In this document: positions 1-6,723 of the stretch, one piece after another
Layout of the letters: every line of letters starts with the position of its first letter
Numbering within the stretch: the stretch's first letter is position 1
Translations under genes and position numbers: made by a program
NCBI GenBank assembly: GCA_910577215.1
Contig: CAJTMQ010000004.1
Location: forward strand, 38,287 to 52,302
Direction: 5' to 3'
Origin: an uncultured Eubacterium sp.
GTDB lineage: Bacteria; Bacillota; Clostridia; Oscillospirales; Acutalibacteraceae
Length of the DNA: 14,016 bases
Notes under the pieces: model-generated
Database searches by the model: none
What the model was told of the DNA's origin: nothing
What the model saw: only the letters and a program-made list of their open reading frames with translations

Positions 1-1
1 A

Positions 2-1048
2 AAACCTAAGCCTAAAGTTCTTGTTATTCTCAGGATGGGTGTTTATCAGCTTTATTTTATGGATAAGGTACCTGCGAATGCTGCAATAAATGAAGGCGTT
101 GAGCTTGCAAATAAAAACGGACTTGGCTTTTATTCAAAGCTGATTAATGCCGTTTTACATAATATAAATGATAACAGAATAGATATAGCTTCCATTGAAG
201 ATTTAAGCATAAAATATTCTGTTCCGAAGCACCTGATTAATATGTGGTATAAGGCTTACGGAAAAGATAGTGTTGACTTGTTTTTGCCGAGTCTTAATGA
301 AAATGCACCTGTTTTCGCTGTTCCCAATAGAGTATTTGTTGATGCAGATGAGCTTTTGTATGAGCTTAATTGTGACGGTATAGAGGGTGAAGTGCAGGAA
401 GATTTGGTGATGATAACATCTTCCTTTAATCTTAAAGAGTGCAGAGCATTTCAGAACGGATTGTTTCATATTGAGGATATGTCCTGCTATAATGCAGTTA
501 AAGTGCTTGATGTAAAAGAAAATGATGTTGTGCTTGATGTTTGCTCTGCTCCCGGAGGAAAGGCATTTTCCGCTGCTTCGTTTATGAATAATCAGGGTAA
601 GGTATATGCTTTGGATATTTATGAGCACAGGGTTAATTTAATAAAAGCCGGAGCAGATAGATTAGGCTTAACATCGGTTTGTCCTATGGTTAATGACGCT
701 TGTAAATTCAACTCTTCCTTGCCTGCTGCTGATAAAATAATCTGCGATGTTCCCTGCAGCGGCTTCGGTATAATTCGCAGAAAGCCAGAAATAAGATATA
801 AGGATTTAGATAGTATAAAAGATTTACCCGGTTTACAGTTTAAAATTCTGAATACTTCATCAAAATATTTAAAGAGCGGCGGAAAGCTTTTGTACTCAAC
901 CTGCACTCTTAATAAAAGAGAAAATGAAAAGGTTGTTGAAAGATTTATAAGCGAAAATAATGATTTTACAGTATCGGAAATGAAAACAACTTTTCCGTGT
1001 GAAACAGGCGGGGACGGCTTCTTCTATTCAGTATTGGAAAGGAAATAA
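2..1048 (+). CDS. rsmB: 16S rRNA (cytosine-967-C5)-methyltransferase RsmB, 5'-truncated by window edge
   Basis: RsmB uses SAM to methylate C967 of 16S rRNA in the cytoplasm. The frame is open from base 2, and the residues before the first ATG at 35 (KPKVLVILR) continue into the conserved RsmB stretch MGVYQLYFMDKVPANAA. That ATG is therefore internal, and the true start plus most of the N-terminal NusB-like domain lie left of the window. The methyltransferase domain is complete: the SAM-binding motif LDVCSAPGGK at 533-562, the DVPCSG motif with the releasing Cys at 755-757, and the STCT motif with the nucleophilic Cys at 902-904. The C-terminus GGDGFFYSVLERK is typical of the family. The stop directly abuts rlmN, so the two are co-transcribed. 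Bacillus has the same order. Identity is clear from the two-Cys RNA m5C signature plus context. Confidence 0.95.
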   Translation, partial: KPKPKVLVILRMGVYQLYFMDKVPANAAINEGVELANKNGLGFYSKLINAVLHNINDNRIDIASIEDLSIKYSVPKHLINMWYKAYGKDSVDLFLPSLNENAPVFAVPNRVFVDADELLYELNCDGIEGEVQEDLVMITSSFNLKECRAFQNGLFHIEDMSCYNAVKVLDVKENDVVLDVCSAPGGKAFSAASFMNNQGKVYALDIYEHRVNLIKAGADRLGLTSVCPMVNDACKFNSSLPAADKIICDVPCSGFGIIRRKPEIRYKDLDSIKDLPGLQFKILNTSSKYLKSGGKLLYSTCTLNKRENEKVVERFISENNDFTVSEMKTTFPCETGGDGFFYSVLERK

Positions 1049-2083
1049 ATGAAAAGGGATATTAAATCATTAAGCTATGAAGAATTGAATAATGAAATAA
1101 TATCTATTGGATTGCCAAAGTTTCGCTCAAAGCAGATATTTGAATGGCTTCATAAATTCGGCGTTTCATCGTTTGATGAAATGAGCAATATTTCCAAGGA
1201 TTTAAGGGCAAAGCTTTCAAACAGCTTTTTTATATCCTCCTGTGAAATTGAGCAAAGGTTTGTTTCTGAGATAGACGGAACTGTAAAATATCTTTTCAGA
1301 TTATATGACGGTGAATATGTTGAATCCGTTATAATGAAATATAAATACGGATATACTATCTGCGTTTCGAGTCAGGTGGGGTGCAAAATGGGATGTACCT
1401 TCTGTGCATCAACTCTGGCAGGATTTCAAAGAAATCTTGAAGCGGGAGAAATTGAAAGTCAGCTTCATTCTGCTCAAAGCGATTTGAATATACGAATTTC
1501 CAACATCGTTTTAATGGGTATCGGTGAGCCACTCGATAATTATGATAATGTTGTCAAATTTTTTCATAATGTTAATCATGAAAACGGTCTTAACATTTCA
1601 ATGCGAAACATAACTGTTTCAACCTGCGGAATCGTGCCAAGGATATATGATTTAATGGATGAGGAGCTGCCTGTTACATTAACCATTTCTCTTCATGCAC
1701 CTAATGATGAAATCCGCAGCAGAACAATGCCTGTTAATAACAAATGGGGAATAGAAGAAATTATAAAGGCTTGCAGAGCGTACATAGAGAAAACCAATCG
1801 AAGAGTATCCTTTGAATATACGTTAATTAATCATGTTAATGACAGTAAGGAATGTGCATTGGAGCTTGCAGGCAGGCTTAACGGAATGCTCTGCCACGTG
1901 AATCTTATCCCTGTTAATGATGTTGAGGAACGGGGAAATGTACGTTCTACTGATAAAAATATACACAAATTTTCAGATGTATTGAAAATGAATGGAATTA
2001 ATGCTACAATAAGAAGAACGCTTGGAAGTGATATTAATGCTTCCTGCGGTCAGCTTCGCAGAAAGAGAAATGAGGTGGAGTAA
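1049..2083 (+). CDS. rlmN: 23S rRNA (adenine-2503-C2) / tRNA A37 methyltransferase RlmN
   Basis: RlmN is a radical-SAM enzyme that C2-methylates A2503 in the peptidyl-transferase centre, and in many bacteria A37 of certain tRNAs. The 344-residue length is normal. The [4Fe-4S] ligands are in CKMGCTFC (C112, C116, C119). The two mechanistic cysteines are also present: C105 in TICVSSQVGC and C333 in NASCGQL near the C-terminus. The GEP-type SAM motif MGIGEPLDNYDNV lies near residue 155. The N-terminal region (SKQIFEWLHKFG) matches the RlmN helical RNA-binding domain. The A-site loop that distinguishes Cfr was not examined in detail, but housekeeping context and sequence favour RlmN over Cfr. The ATG follows the rsmB stop with no gap. 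The GGAAAGGAAA stretch inside the end of rsmB serves as ribosome binding site. Confidence 0.96.
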   Translation: MKRDIKSLSYEELNNEIISIGLPKFRSKQIFEWLHKFGVSSFDEMSNISKDLRAKLSNSFFISSCEIEQRFVSEIDGTVKYLFRLYDGEYVESVIMKYKYGYTICVSSQVGCKMGCTFCASTLAGFQRNLEAGEIESQLHSAQSDLNIRISNIVLMGIGEPLDNYDNVVKFFHNVNHENGLNISMRNITVSTCGIVPRIYDLMDEELPVTLTISLHAPNDEIRSRTMPVNNKWGIEEIIKACRAYIEKTNRRVSFEYTLINHVNDSKECALELAGRLNGMLCHVNLIPVNDVEERGNVRSTDKNIHKFSDVLKMNGINATIRRTLGSDINASCGQLRRKRNEVE

Positions 2084-2809
2084 TTGAAAATAGTTGCTAA
2101 AACAGATAAAGGCAGAGTAAGATCCTCAAATCAGGATGCATATGCTGTTGGTGAATTCCCTGATGAAGTTGCATGGGCAATTGTGTGTGACGGTATGGGC
2201 GGTGCTGCCGGCGGTAATATAGCGTCTGCTCTTGCAGTTAAGGTTATAAGTGACAAAATCAATGCTTCATACAGGGAAAATATGAAGCCGTCATCAATAA
2301 AAAATATGCTTGATTCTGCACTCACTGCCGCGAATATGGAGGTATATGATATGGCAGATGCAAAGCCTGAGCTTAATGGTATGGGAACAACCGTTGTTTG
2401 TGCCATTGTAAGAGAGGGTACAGCATTTATTGCTCACGCGGGAGACAGCCGAGCTTATGTATATGACGGAAGACTGAAGCAGGTTACTACCGACCACAGC
2501 CTTGTTCAGAGCCTTATTGACAGGGGTGAAATAACAAAGGATGAAGCAGAACACCACCCAAATAAAAATCTTATAACGCGTGCGATTGGTGTTGATAAGA
2601 GTATTGAAATCGATTTTGATGAAATAGAGCTTGATGATGAAGAGGTTCTGATTCTTTGCACAGACGGTTTATCCAACTATGTAACGGATGATGAAATGAT
2701 AAATGAAATTCAGGACGGAAGATATTATGCTTTCGCAGACAGACTTATCAAAAAAGCAAATAACAACGGCGGCGGAGACAATGTTACCGTTGTTGCTATT
2801 GCGAAATAA
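2084..2809 (+). CDS. prpC: PP2C-family Ser/Thr protein phosphatase (PrpC/Stp)
   Basis: This is a cytoplasmic metal-dependent phosphatase that reverses phosphorylation by the adjacent PASTA kinase. The 241 residues are a bare PP2C domain with no membrane segment. Visible metal-site residues are D18 (SSNQDAY), D36 (VCDGMGG), D194 (LCTDGLSNY) and D232 (GGGDNVTVVAI). The AHAGDSRAYVYDGRLKQVT stretch at about 118-135 is the classic bacterial Stp signature. The start is TTG, immediately after the rlmN TAA stop. It is supported by GAGGTGG at 2072-2078 and by the N-terminus MKIVAKTDKGRVRSSNQDAY, which aligns with Stp/PrpC from its first residues. The kinase gene follows after 15 bases, so phosphatase and kinase are made together. 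In relatives this pair acts on cell-wall growth, translation factors and germination control. Confidence 0.95.
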   Translation: MKIVAKTDKGRVRSSNQDAYAVGEFPDEVAWAIVCDGMGGAAGGNIASALAVKVISDKINASYRENMKPSSIKNMLDSALTAANMEVYDMADAKPELNGMGTTVVCAIVREGTAFIAHAGDSRAYVYDGRLKQVTTDHSLVQSLIDRGEITKDEAEHHPNKNLITRAIGVDKSIEIDFDEIELDDEEVLILCTDGLSNYVTDDEMINEIQDGRYYAFADRLIKKANNNGGGDNVTVVAIAK

Positions 2810-2824
2810 TCGGAGTTAAAGTGT

Positions 2825-4765
2825 ATGGAAAATTATGTTGGTAAAAGACTTGACAGCAGATATGAAATTCATGAAATCATCGGCGTTGGCGGAATGTCTG
2901 TTGTTTATAAAGCATATGACAATGTTGATGACAGAATTGTTGCTGTTAAGATTTTAAAAGAAGAGTTTGCAAATGATGATGAATTTGTAAGACGCTTTAA
3001 AAATGAATCCAAGGCAATTGCAGTTTTATCTCATCCTAATATCGTTAAGGTTTATGATGTCAGCTTTGGTGATAAAATCCAATACATAGTTATGGAATAT
3101 GTAGACGGAATTACACTTAAGGAGTATATTCAGAAGCAGGGAATTATAACTTGGAATGATGCTGTTTATTTTATATCTCAGATATTAAAGGCGTTACAGC
3201 ATGCCCACGATAAAGGCATTGTTCACAGAGATATCAAGCCGCAGAATATTATCCTTCTTTCAACAGGAGAAATCAAAGTTACCGATTTTGGTATTGCAAG
3301 ATTTTCAAGAACCGAAACAAGAACCTTAACCGAAAATGCAATCGGCTCTGTTCACTACATTTCACCTGAGCAGGCAAAAGGTGAATTAACAGATGAAAGG
3401 GCAGATATATATTCGCTTGGCGTTGTTTTTTATGAAATGCTTACAGGCACTGTTCCGTTTGAAGCAGACAGTGCTGTTTCAGTTGCTTTGATGCAGGTAA
3501 GGGATGATGCAAAAAGACTGACGGATATTAACCCTGATATACCTATAGGTCTTGAGCAGATTTGTTTCCATGCTATGCAGAAAAATCCGCTTGAGCGTTA
3601 TCAGACCGCTACAGAAATGCTGCTTGATCTTGAAGAGGTTATCAGAAATCCCAATGCAACCTTTGATTATTCATATGTAGTAGATAAGCAGCCAACTAAA
3701 TTTGTAAAACGTGAAGAGGATATTAAGGCGGCTCCATCATCTGATGATTATGATGATGAGGACGAACTTGAAGAAAAGAAAAACAGAAAGAAAATTGTTA
3801 CAGCAACAATTCTTGGTTTGGTTTTGCTTGTTGTTGCAATTGTCGGTCTTGTTTTCTGGCTTACTAAAGGTGTTGAAACCGATACGGTAAAGCTTGAAAA
3901 TTTTGTCGGTCAGGCTTACGATACTGTTATTTCAAATTATAATTACACATTTATTGCCGATTATGAGAAAACAGATAAATACGAGGCAGGGCAGATTATA
4001 AGCCAGTCTCCCGAAGCAGGTGAAAAGGTTATTTCGGGTGCAACAATTACTTTAACCGTTGCAGCTTCTGCTGATGATATAACAGTTCCTAATATATATG
4101 AAATAACCAAAGAAAGAGCTGAGCAGGAGCTTCAGCGAAACGGACTTAAAAATATTAAATTTGCAGATGTTGTAAGTGAAACTGTTCAGGAGGGATATGT
4201 TATTTATTCCGACCCGAAGGTAGGAAGCTTTGTTTCTGAAGATACCTTAATTACGGTATTTGTTTCAACAGGTCCTTCAACCACAACAATAGACAATATC
4301 AGAATGCCTGATGTTACAGGTCTTTCACAAAGCGATGCAGTAACCTTCTTAACAAAATTGGGCTTTACAAATGTTGTTGTTGAACCACGGGACAGTGAAA
4401 TTCAAAAGGGAATTATTGTTGCACAGGATCCATTGTACAGAACCACAATCAGTGCAGATTCCCAAATCAGAATATATGTTTCAACAGGTATACCTACAAC
4501 AGAATCAACTACAGCAAGCACTGTTGGTACTACTGCTGTTACTCCATATTATCCTAATACAAATAATAGCGGAAATAACAACAATAACAGCAATAATAAT
4601 AGTAATAACAGCAGCAACAACAATAATAATAATACTGCTACTACTTCTTCAAATCAAAATACCTCTCCGGAAACGACTTCGTCAACATCAAATCCACCAA
4701 CATATCCTACGCTGCCGGATGGTGTGCCTGTTGATCCTGCAGAAGATAATACACCAAATCAATAA
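2825..4765 (+). CDS. prkC: PASTA-domain membrane Ser/Thr protein kinase (PrkC/Stk1)
   Basis: This is a transmembrane Hanks-type kinase whose outer PASTA repeats sense muropeptides or lipid II and whose inner domain phosphorylates proteins. The kinase domain is at about 8-275: glycine loop IGVGGMSVVYKA, catalytic K42 (VAVKILK), HRDIKPQN with D136, DFG at 154-156, a Thr-rich activation loop (TETRTLTENAIGS) and SPEQ at 180-183. An acidic juxtamembrane linker follows (Asp/Glu-rich, about 298-320), then basic residues and one membrane helix at about 324-346. Outside are three PASTA-like repeats (about 352-413, 417-483, 490-554). The C-terminus is an approximately 90-residue low-complexity tail rich in Thr, Asn and Ser and ending in a Pro-containing segment. 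The ATG is preceded by GGAG at 2812-2815. Length is typical of clostridial PrkC. It is paired with the phosphatase upstream. Confidence 0.96.
   Translation: MENYVGKRLDSRYEIHEIIGVGGMSVVYKAYDNVDDRIVAVKILKEEFANDDEFVRRFKNESKAIAVLSHPNIVKVYDVSFGDKIQYIVMEYVDGITLKEYIQKQGIITWNDAVYFISQILKALQHAHDKGIVHRDIKPQNIILLSTGEIKVTDFGIARFSRTETRTLTENAIGSVHYISPEQAKGELTDERADIYSLGVVFYEMLTGTVPFEADSAVSVALMQVRDDAKRLTDINPDIPIGLEQICFHAMQKNPLERYQTATEMLLDLEEVIRNPNATFDYSYVVDKQPTKFVKREEDIKAAPSSDDYDDEDELEEKKNRKKIVTATILGLVLLVVAIVGLVFWLTKGVETDTVKLENFVGQAYDTVISNYNYTFIADYEKTDKYEAGQIISQSPEAGEKVISGATITLTVAASADDITVPNIYEITKERAEQELQRNGLKNIKFADVVSETVQEGYVIYSDPKVGSFVSEDTLITVFVSTGPSTTTIDNIRMPDVTGLSQSDAVTFLTKLGFTNVVVEPRDSEIQKGIIVAQDPLYRTTISADSQIRIYVSTGIPTTESTTASTVGTTAVTPYYPNTNNSGNNNNNSNNNSNNSSNNNNNNTATTSSNQNTSPETTSSTSNPPTYPTLPDGVPVDPAEDNTPNQ
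4558..4640 (+). repeat. Asn/Ser codon low-complexity tract within prkC
   Basis: This stretch is built almost wholly of AAC, AAT, AGC and AGT codons, giving an Asn/Ser polymer in the extracellular tail of the kinase. Both synonymous codons are mixed, so the DNA is an imperfect rather than pure triplet repeat. That suggests selection or drift on composition more than simple slippage. The flanks are Thr-rich (ACA/ACT) on both sides. It probably forms a flexible spacer in or through the cell wall. The length may vary among strains. Confidence 0.7.
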
Positions 4766-4796
4766 CCTTAATAATAGGAATTATGAGTATTAGTTT

Positions 4797-5681
4797 ATGA
4801 TTAAAGGTAAAATAATTAAAGGTATCGGCGGTTTCTACTATGTGGAAACCGCTGATGCGGTTTATGAATGCAAAGCACGCGGAAATTTCAGAAAAATGAA
4901 TCTTACACCGCTTGTTGGTGATGATGTTGAGATTTCTGTTAATGATAACTCTGAAAACAGAATAGAAAATATATTACCAAGGAGGAATTCACTTGTAAGA
5001 CCTCCGCTTGCAAATTTAGAGCAGTTGTTCATAATAGCTTCAATTGTTGATCCTGCTGTTAATACTTTTATTATTGATAAATTGATTGCAATTGCCGAAT
5101 ATAAAAAAATAGAGCCGATTATTGTTTTTACCAAAATTGATCTTGATGATTCATATACCGGGTATGAGAATATATATAGGTCTGCAGGCTTTAAAACAAT
5201 AGTTTGCTGTAATGTAAATAAAAGAGGTGCTGATGAAGTTAAAAAGCTTCTTTCAGGCAAAACATCGGCTTTTACAGGTAATACAGGTGTTGGAAAATCT
5301 TCATTATTGAATGCTATAGACGAGGCACTTGCACTGAAAACAGGTGAAACAAGTAAAAAGCTTGGCCGTGGTAAGCATACTACGCGCCATTCCGAACTGT
5401 TTAAGGTCAATGGAGGATATGTGGCAGATACCCCCGGTTTTTCTTCACTTGATTTTGAAAAGTGTGAAAGAATACTTAAGGATGATTTGTTTGACTGCTT
5501 CCGTGAGTTTGAGCCGTATTTCGGTTTATGTAAATTTTCTACGTGTGCTCATATAAATGAAAAGGGCTGTGCTGTTTGTGAAGCGGTAAGAAAAGGCGAA
5601 ATTCAGAAAAGCCGTCATGACAGCTATGTTCAGATGTATAACGATGTTAAGGATGTTAAGGAATGGGAGATAAAAAAGTAA
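4797..5681 (+). CDS. rsgA: Small-subunit ribosome assembly GTPase RsgA (YloQ/CpgA type)
   Basis: RsgA is a circularly permuted GTPase that checks late maturation of the 30S subunit. The 294 residues show an N-terminal OB fold (KGIGGFYYVETADAVYECKARG), then permuted G motifs: G4 TKID at 112-115, G1 GNTGVGKSS at 161-169, G2 region HTTRH at 194-198 and G3 DTPG at 211-214. A C-terminal zinc site follows, with C245, C250, H252 and C258. The start is fixed by an in-frame TAG at 4791-4793 and by the family-typical N-terminus. There is no good Shine-Dalgarno at normal spacing; the nearest AGGA (4776-4779) is 17 bases upstream. A five-codon reading frame (ATG 4783, stop TGA 4798-4800) overlaps the rsgA ATG, so coupling or reinitiation is possible. 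rpe, often found next, is absent; thiN follows directly. Confidence 0.96.
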   Translation: MIKGKIIKGIGGFYYVETADAVYECKARGNFRKMNLTPLVGDDVEISVNDNSENRIENILPRRNSLVRPPLANLEQLFIIASIVDPAVNTFIIDKLIAIAEYKKIEPIIVFTKIDLDDSYTGYENIYRSAGFKTIVCCNVNKRGADEVKKLLSGKTSAFTGNTGVGKSSLLNAIDEALALKTGETSKKLGRGKHTTRHSELFKVNGGYVADTPGFSSLDFEKCERILKDDLFDCFREFEPYFGLCKFSTCAHINEKGCAVCEAVRKGEIQKSRHDSYVQMYNDVKDVKEWEIKK

Positions 5682-6295
5682 GCTGCATTATTGTTTCGGG
5701 TGCTCCCGATGAGGATATTGAATACCTGAAGAAGAAATTAACTTCCTCAGCATACATAATAGCTGCCGATTCAGGCTATCTGAAATGTTTAGAAGCAGGT
5801 TTCATACCCGATTTGATTATAGGAGATTTTGATTCCTCAACGCAGCCGGAAATTAATACGGAAATCATAAAGTTACCTGCAGAAAAGGATGATACAGATA
5901 CATTTTATTGTGTGAAAAAGGCACTTGAAATGGGTTTTGAGGAAATAGAAGTCCTTTGTGCAATCGGTGACAGGGCAGACCATAATTATTCAAATATGCT
6001 TTGTCTTGAATATTGCAGAAGACATAATATTAAATGTTCTATATCTAACGCAAGAAACAAGTTGCAGCTTATTAATGATGTTATTGTTATTGATGACAGT
6101 GAATACAAATACTTTTCCTTGTTTGCCTTTCTCAGCAACGTAAGCGGATTATCAATCAAAGGCGCTTATTATGAGGTTAATCAAATTGATATGAAGCCGT
6201 ATGAACAATTTGCACAGAGTAATTGCTTTAAGGGCGAAAAAGTAGAAATTTCTCTGAAAAGCGGAACAATTTTATTGATTCAGAGTAACGATTAA
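5663..6295 (+). CDS. thiN: Thiamine pyrophosphokinase (ThiN)
   Basis: ThiN transfers pyrophosphate from ATP to thiamine, giving the cofactor thiamine diphosphate. The 210-residue length fits the single-enzyme ThiN family. Visible motifs are the N-terminal Rossmann-like region AADSGYLKCLEAGFIPDLII, the GDFDS metal/ATP motif at 54-58, KDDTDT at 75-80 and the GDRADHNYSN motif at 102-111. The C-terminal thiamine-binding domain includes SNVSGLSIKGAYYEV. The ATG overlaps the rsgA end by 19 bases in another frame. AAGGA at 5649-5653 gives a 9-base spacing inside rsgA. This is the last housekeeping gene of the operon. No terminator is visible before the small sporulation genes, so read-through into them is possible. 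Confidence 0.94.
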   Translation: MGDKKVSCIIVSGAPDEDIEYLKKKLTSSAYIIAADSGYLKCLEAGFIPDLIIGDFDSSTQPEINTEIIKLPAEKDDTDTFYCVKKALEMGFEEIEVLCAIGDRADHNYSNMLCLEYCRRHNIKCSISNARNKLQLINDVIVIDDSEYKYFSLFAFLSNVSGLSIKGAYYEVNQIDMKPYEQFAQSNCFKGEKVEISLKSGTILLIQSND

Positions 6296-6313
6296 TTAAC
6301 TTTTACATAGTAT
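6285..6313 (+). promoter_or_regulatory. Weak candidate sigma-E promoter before the small membrane peptide and spoVM
   Basis: A -10-like CATAGTAT (6306-6313, 6 of 8 against CATACAMT) lies 13 bases after GTAACGAT (6285-6292, 5 of 8 against GTMATATT). spoVM is mother-cell expressed under sigma-E in Bacillus, and the position just before the two short genes is suitable. The -35 core is poor and overlaps the end of thiN. The match could be chance in AT-rich DNA; read-through from thiN is the alternative. Confidence 0.25.
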
Positions 6314-6347
6314 ATAGTAAATACAGCAATGCGAGGTGCTTACTATT

Positions 6348-6491
6348 ATGAAAAAAATGTGCCGCAGGGATTTTTTGTGGATTGCATTCGGTGTGGGCTG
6401 CGTAATCACGATCTGTCTTCCAACATCATGGCTTATAAGAATTCTTGCCGTTGTAGTAATCATTCTCGGTATACTTTGCTGTAAAAAATAA
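6348..6491 (+). CDS. Small Cys-rich two-helix membrane peptide, unknown function (47 aa)
   Basis: I do not recognise this family. The frame opens at an ATG with GAGGTG (6333-6338) at 9-base spacing and ends with TAA at 6489-6491. It begins with a charged N-terminus (MKKMCRRD). Two hydrophobic stretches follow at about 9-24 and 28-45, separated by a short PTSW turn, and it ends with CCKK. Five cysteines (5, 18, 23, 44, 45) in 47 residues is unusual. The layout predicts a small hairpin membrane protein. The spoVM start lies only 15 bases after its stop, so the two are almost certainly co-translated from one message. That suggests, without proving, a mother-cell role during spore-coat assembly. 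Support for it being real comes from the ribosome binding site, the sensible topology and the tight spacing. Confidence 0.7.
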   Translation: MKKMCRRDFLWIAFGVGCVITICLPTSWLIRILAVVVIILGILCCKK

Positions 6492-6506
6492 TTTGGAGGA
6501 ATGATT

Positions 6507-6590
6507 GTGAAAGTAGTAATTATAAATCCACCCAAATTTATGGCCCCGTTTATGAGAGCGATATTTAAAATTAAAAAAGTTAATAACTGA
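6507..6590 (+). CDS. spoVM: Stage V sporulation protein M (SpoVM), amphipathic coat-anchoring peptide
   Basis: SpoVM is a 26-residue amphipathic helix in Bacillus subtilis. It recognises the convex forespore outer membrane and tethers SpoIVA there. This 27-codon frame starts at GTG with a near-perfect GGAGGA (6495-6500) at 6-base spacing. Aligned without gaps to the B. subtilis peptide (recalled, not searched), it shares M1, K2, I6, P9, K10, F11, R17 and A18, including the functionally important Pro9. The tail IKKVNN is basic and polar, as in the family. An in-frame ATG at 6501 would add two residues but leaves no spacing to the ribosome binding site, so GTG is preferred. In Bacillus spoVM also lies just after thiN. 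Here sipL and spoIVA follow downstream, which supports the call. The gene is short enough to be missed by standard gene callers. Confidence 0.88.
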   Translation: MKVVIINPPKFMAPFMRAIFKIKKVNN

Positions 6591-6599
6591 CATATCCAC

Positions 6600-6634
6600 A
6601 CAAAAAGCTCCGTTAAAATTACGGAGCTTTTTGT
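6600..6634 (+). terminator. Rho-independent terminator after spoVM
   Basis: A perfect 14-base-pair stem (6600-6613 with 6621-6634; core AAGCTCCGT / ACGGAGCTT) has a 7-base loop TAAAATT. A run of five T closes the descending arm and a run of five A opens the ascending arm, so it could stop transcription in either direction. It separates the thiN-spoVM transcript from sipL, which would then need its own promoter. Confidence 0.88.
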
Positions 6635-6662
6635 TATATATCTAATTTTTCCTGCATATGTT
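6633..6662 (+). promoter_or_regulatory. Candidate sigma-E promoter for sipL-spoIVA
   Basis: GTTATATA (6633-6640; 6 of 8 against GTMATATT) is followed after 14 bases by CATATGTT (6655-6662; 5 of 8 against CATACAMT). Spacing and order fit mother-cell sigma-E promoters as described in Bacillus. The first element overlaps the last two bases of the terminator stem. It would give a leader of about 55 bases before sipL. spoIVA is a known early sigma-E gene, and no promoter is evident in the 12 bases between sipL and spoIVA. Confidence 0.45.
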
Positions 6663-6723
6663 TTAGCAGTAAGGCAGTTAAAATAGTTGATTATTTTCTG
6701 CTTAAATATAAAGGAGTACTGCT

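Noticed and set aside
203..628. 141-codon minus-strand open frame opposite rsmB
   Set aside because: No recognisable motif, and it lies opposite a well-supported methyltransferase gene.
1361..1408. rlmN considered as the resistance methyltransferase Cfr
   Set aside because: The housekeeping operon position and typical RlmN motifs favour RlmN; no mobile element or resistance context is present.
4558..4640. Repeat tract considered as CRISPR or intergenic repeat
   Set aside because: No regular repeat-spacer pattern. It is an in-frame Asn/Ser codon run inside prkC.
4371..4793. 140-codon plus-strand open frame inside the 3' part of prkC
   Set aside because: Its Leu/Ile-rich composition is the frame-shifted reading of the Asn/Thr repeat tract. 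prkC in the other frame is clearly the gene.
4862..5410. 182-codon minus-strand open frame opposite rsgA
   Set aside because: rsgA has all its G motifs and zinc ligands on the plus strand. The opposite frame is a composition shadow with no recognisable domain.
6501..6506. ATG at 6501 as the spoVM start
   Set aside because: It directly abuts GGAGGA with no spacing and would shift P9 and R17 out of register with the known peptide. GTG 6507 fits both criteria.
6296..6601. 101-codon open frame on the minus strand across the thiN-sipL gap
   Set aside because: It lies antisense to two plus-strand short genes that each have a strong ribosome binding site, one of them matching SpoVM. The frame has no recognisable family and ends at thiN without start signals.
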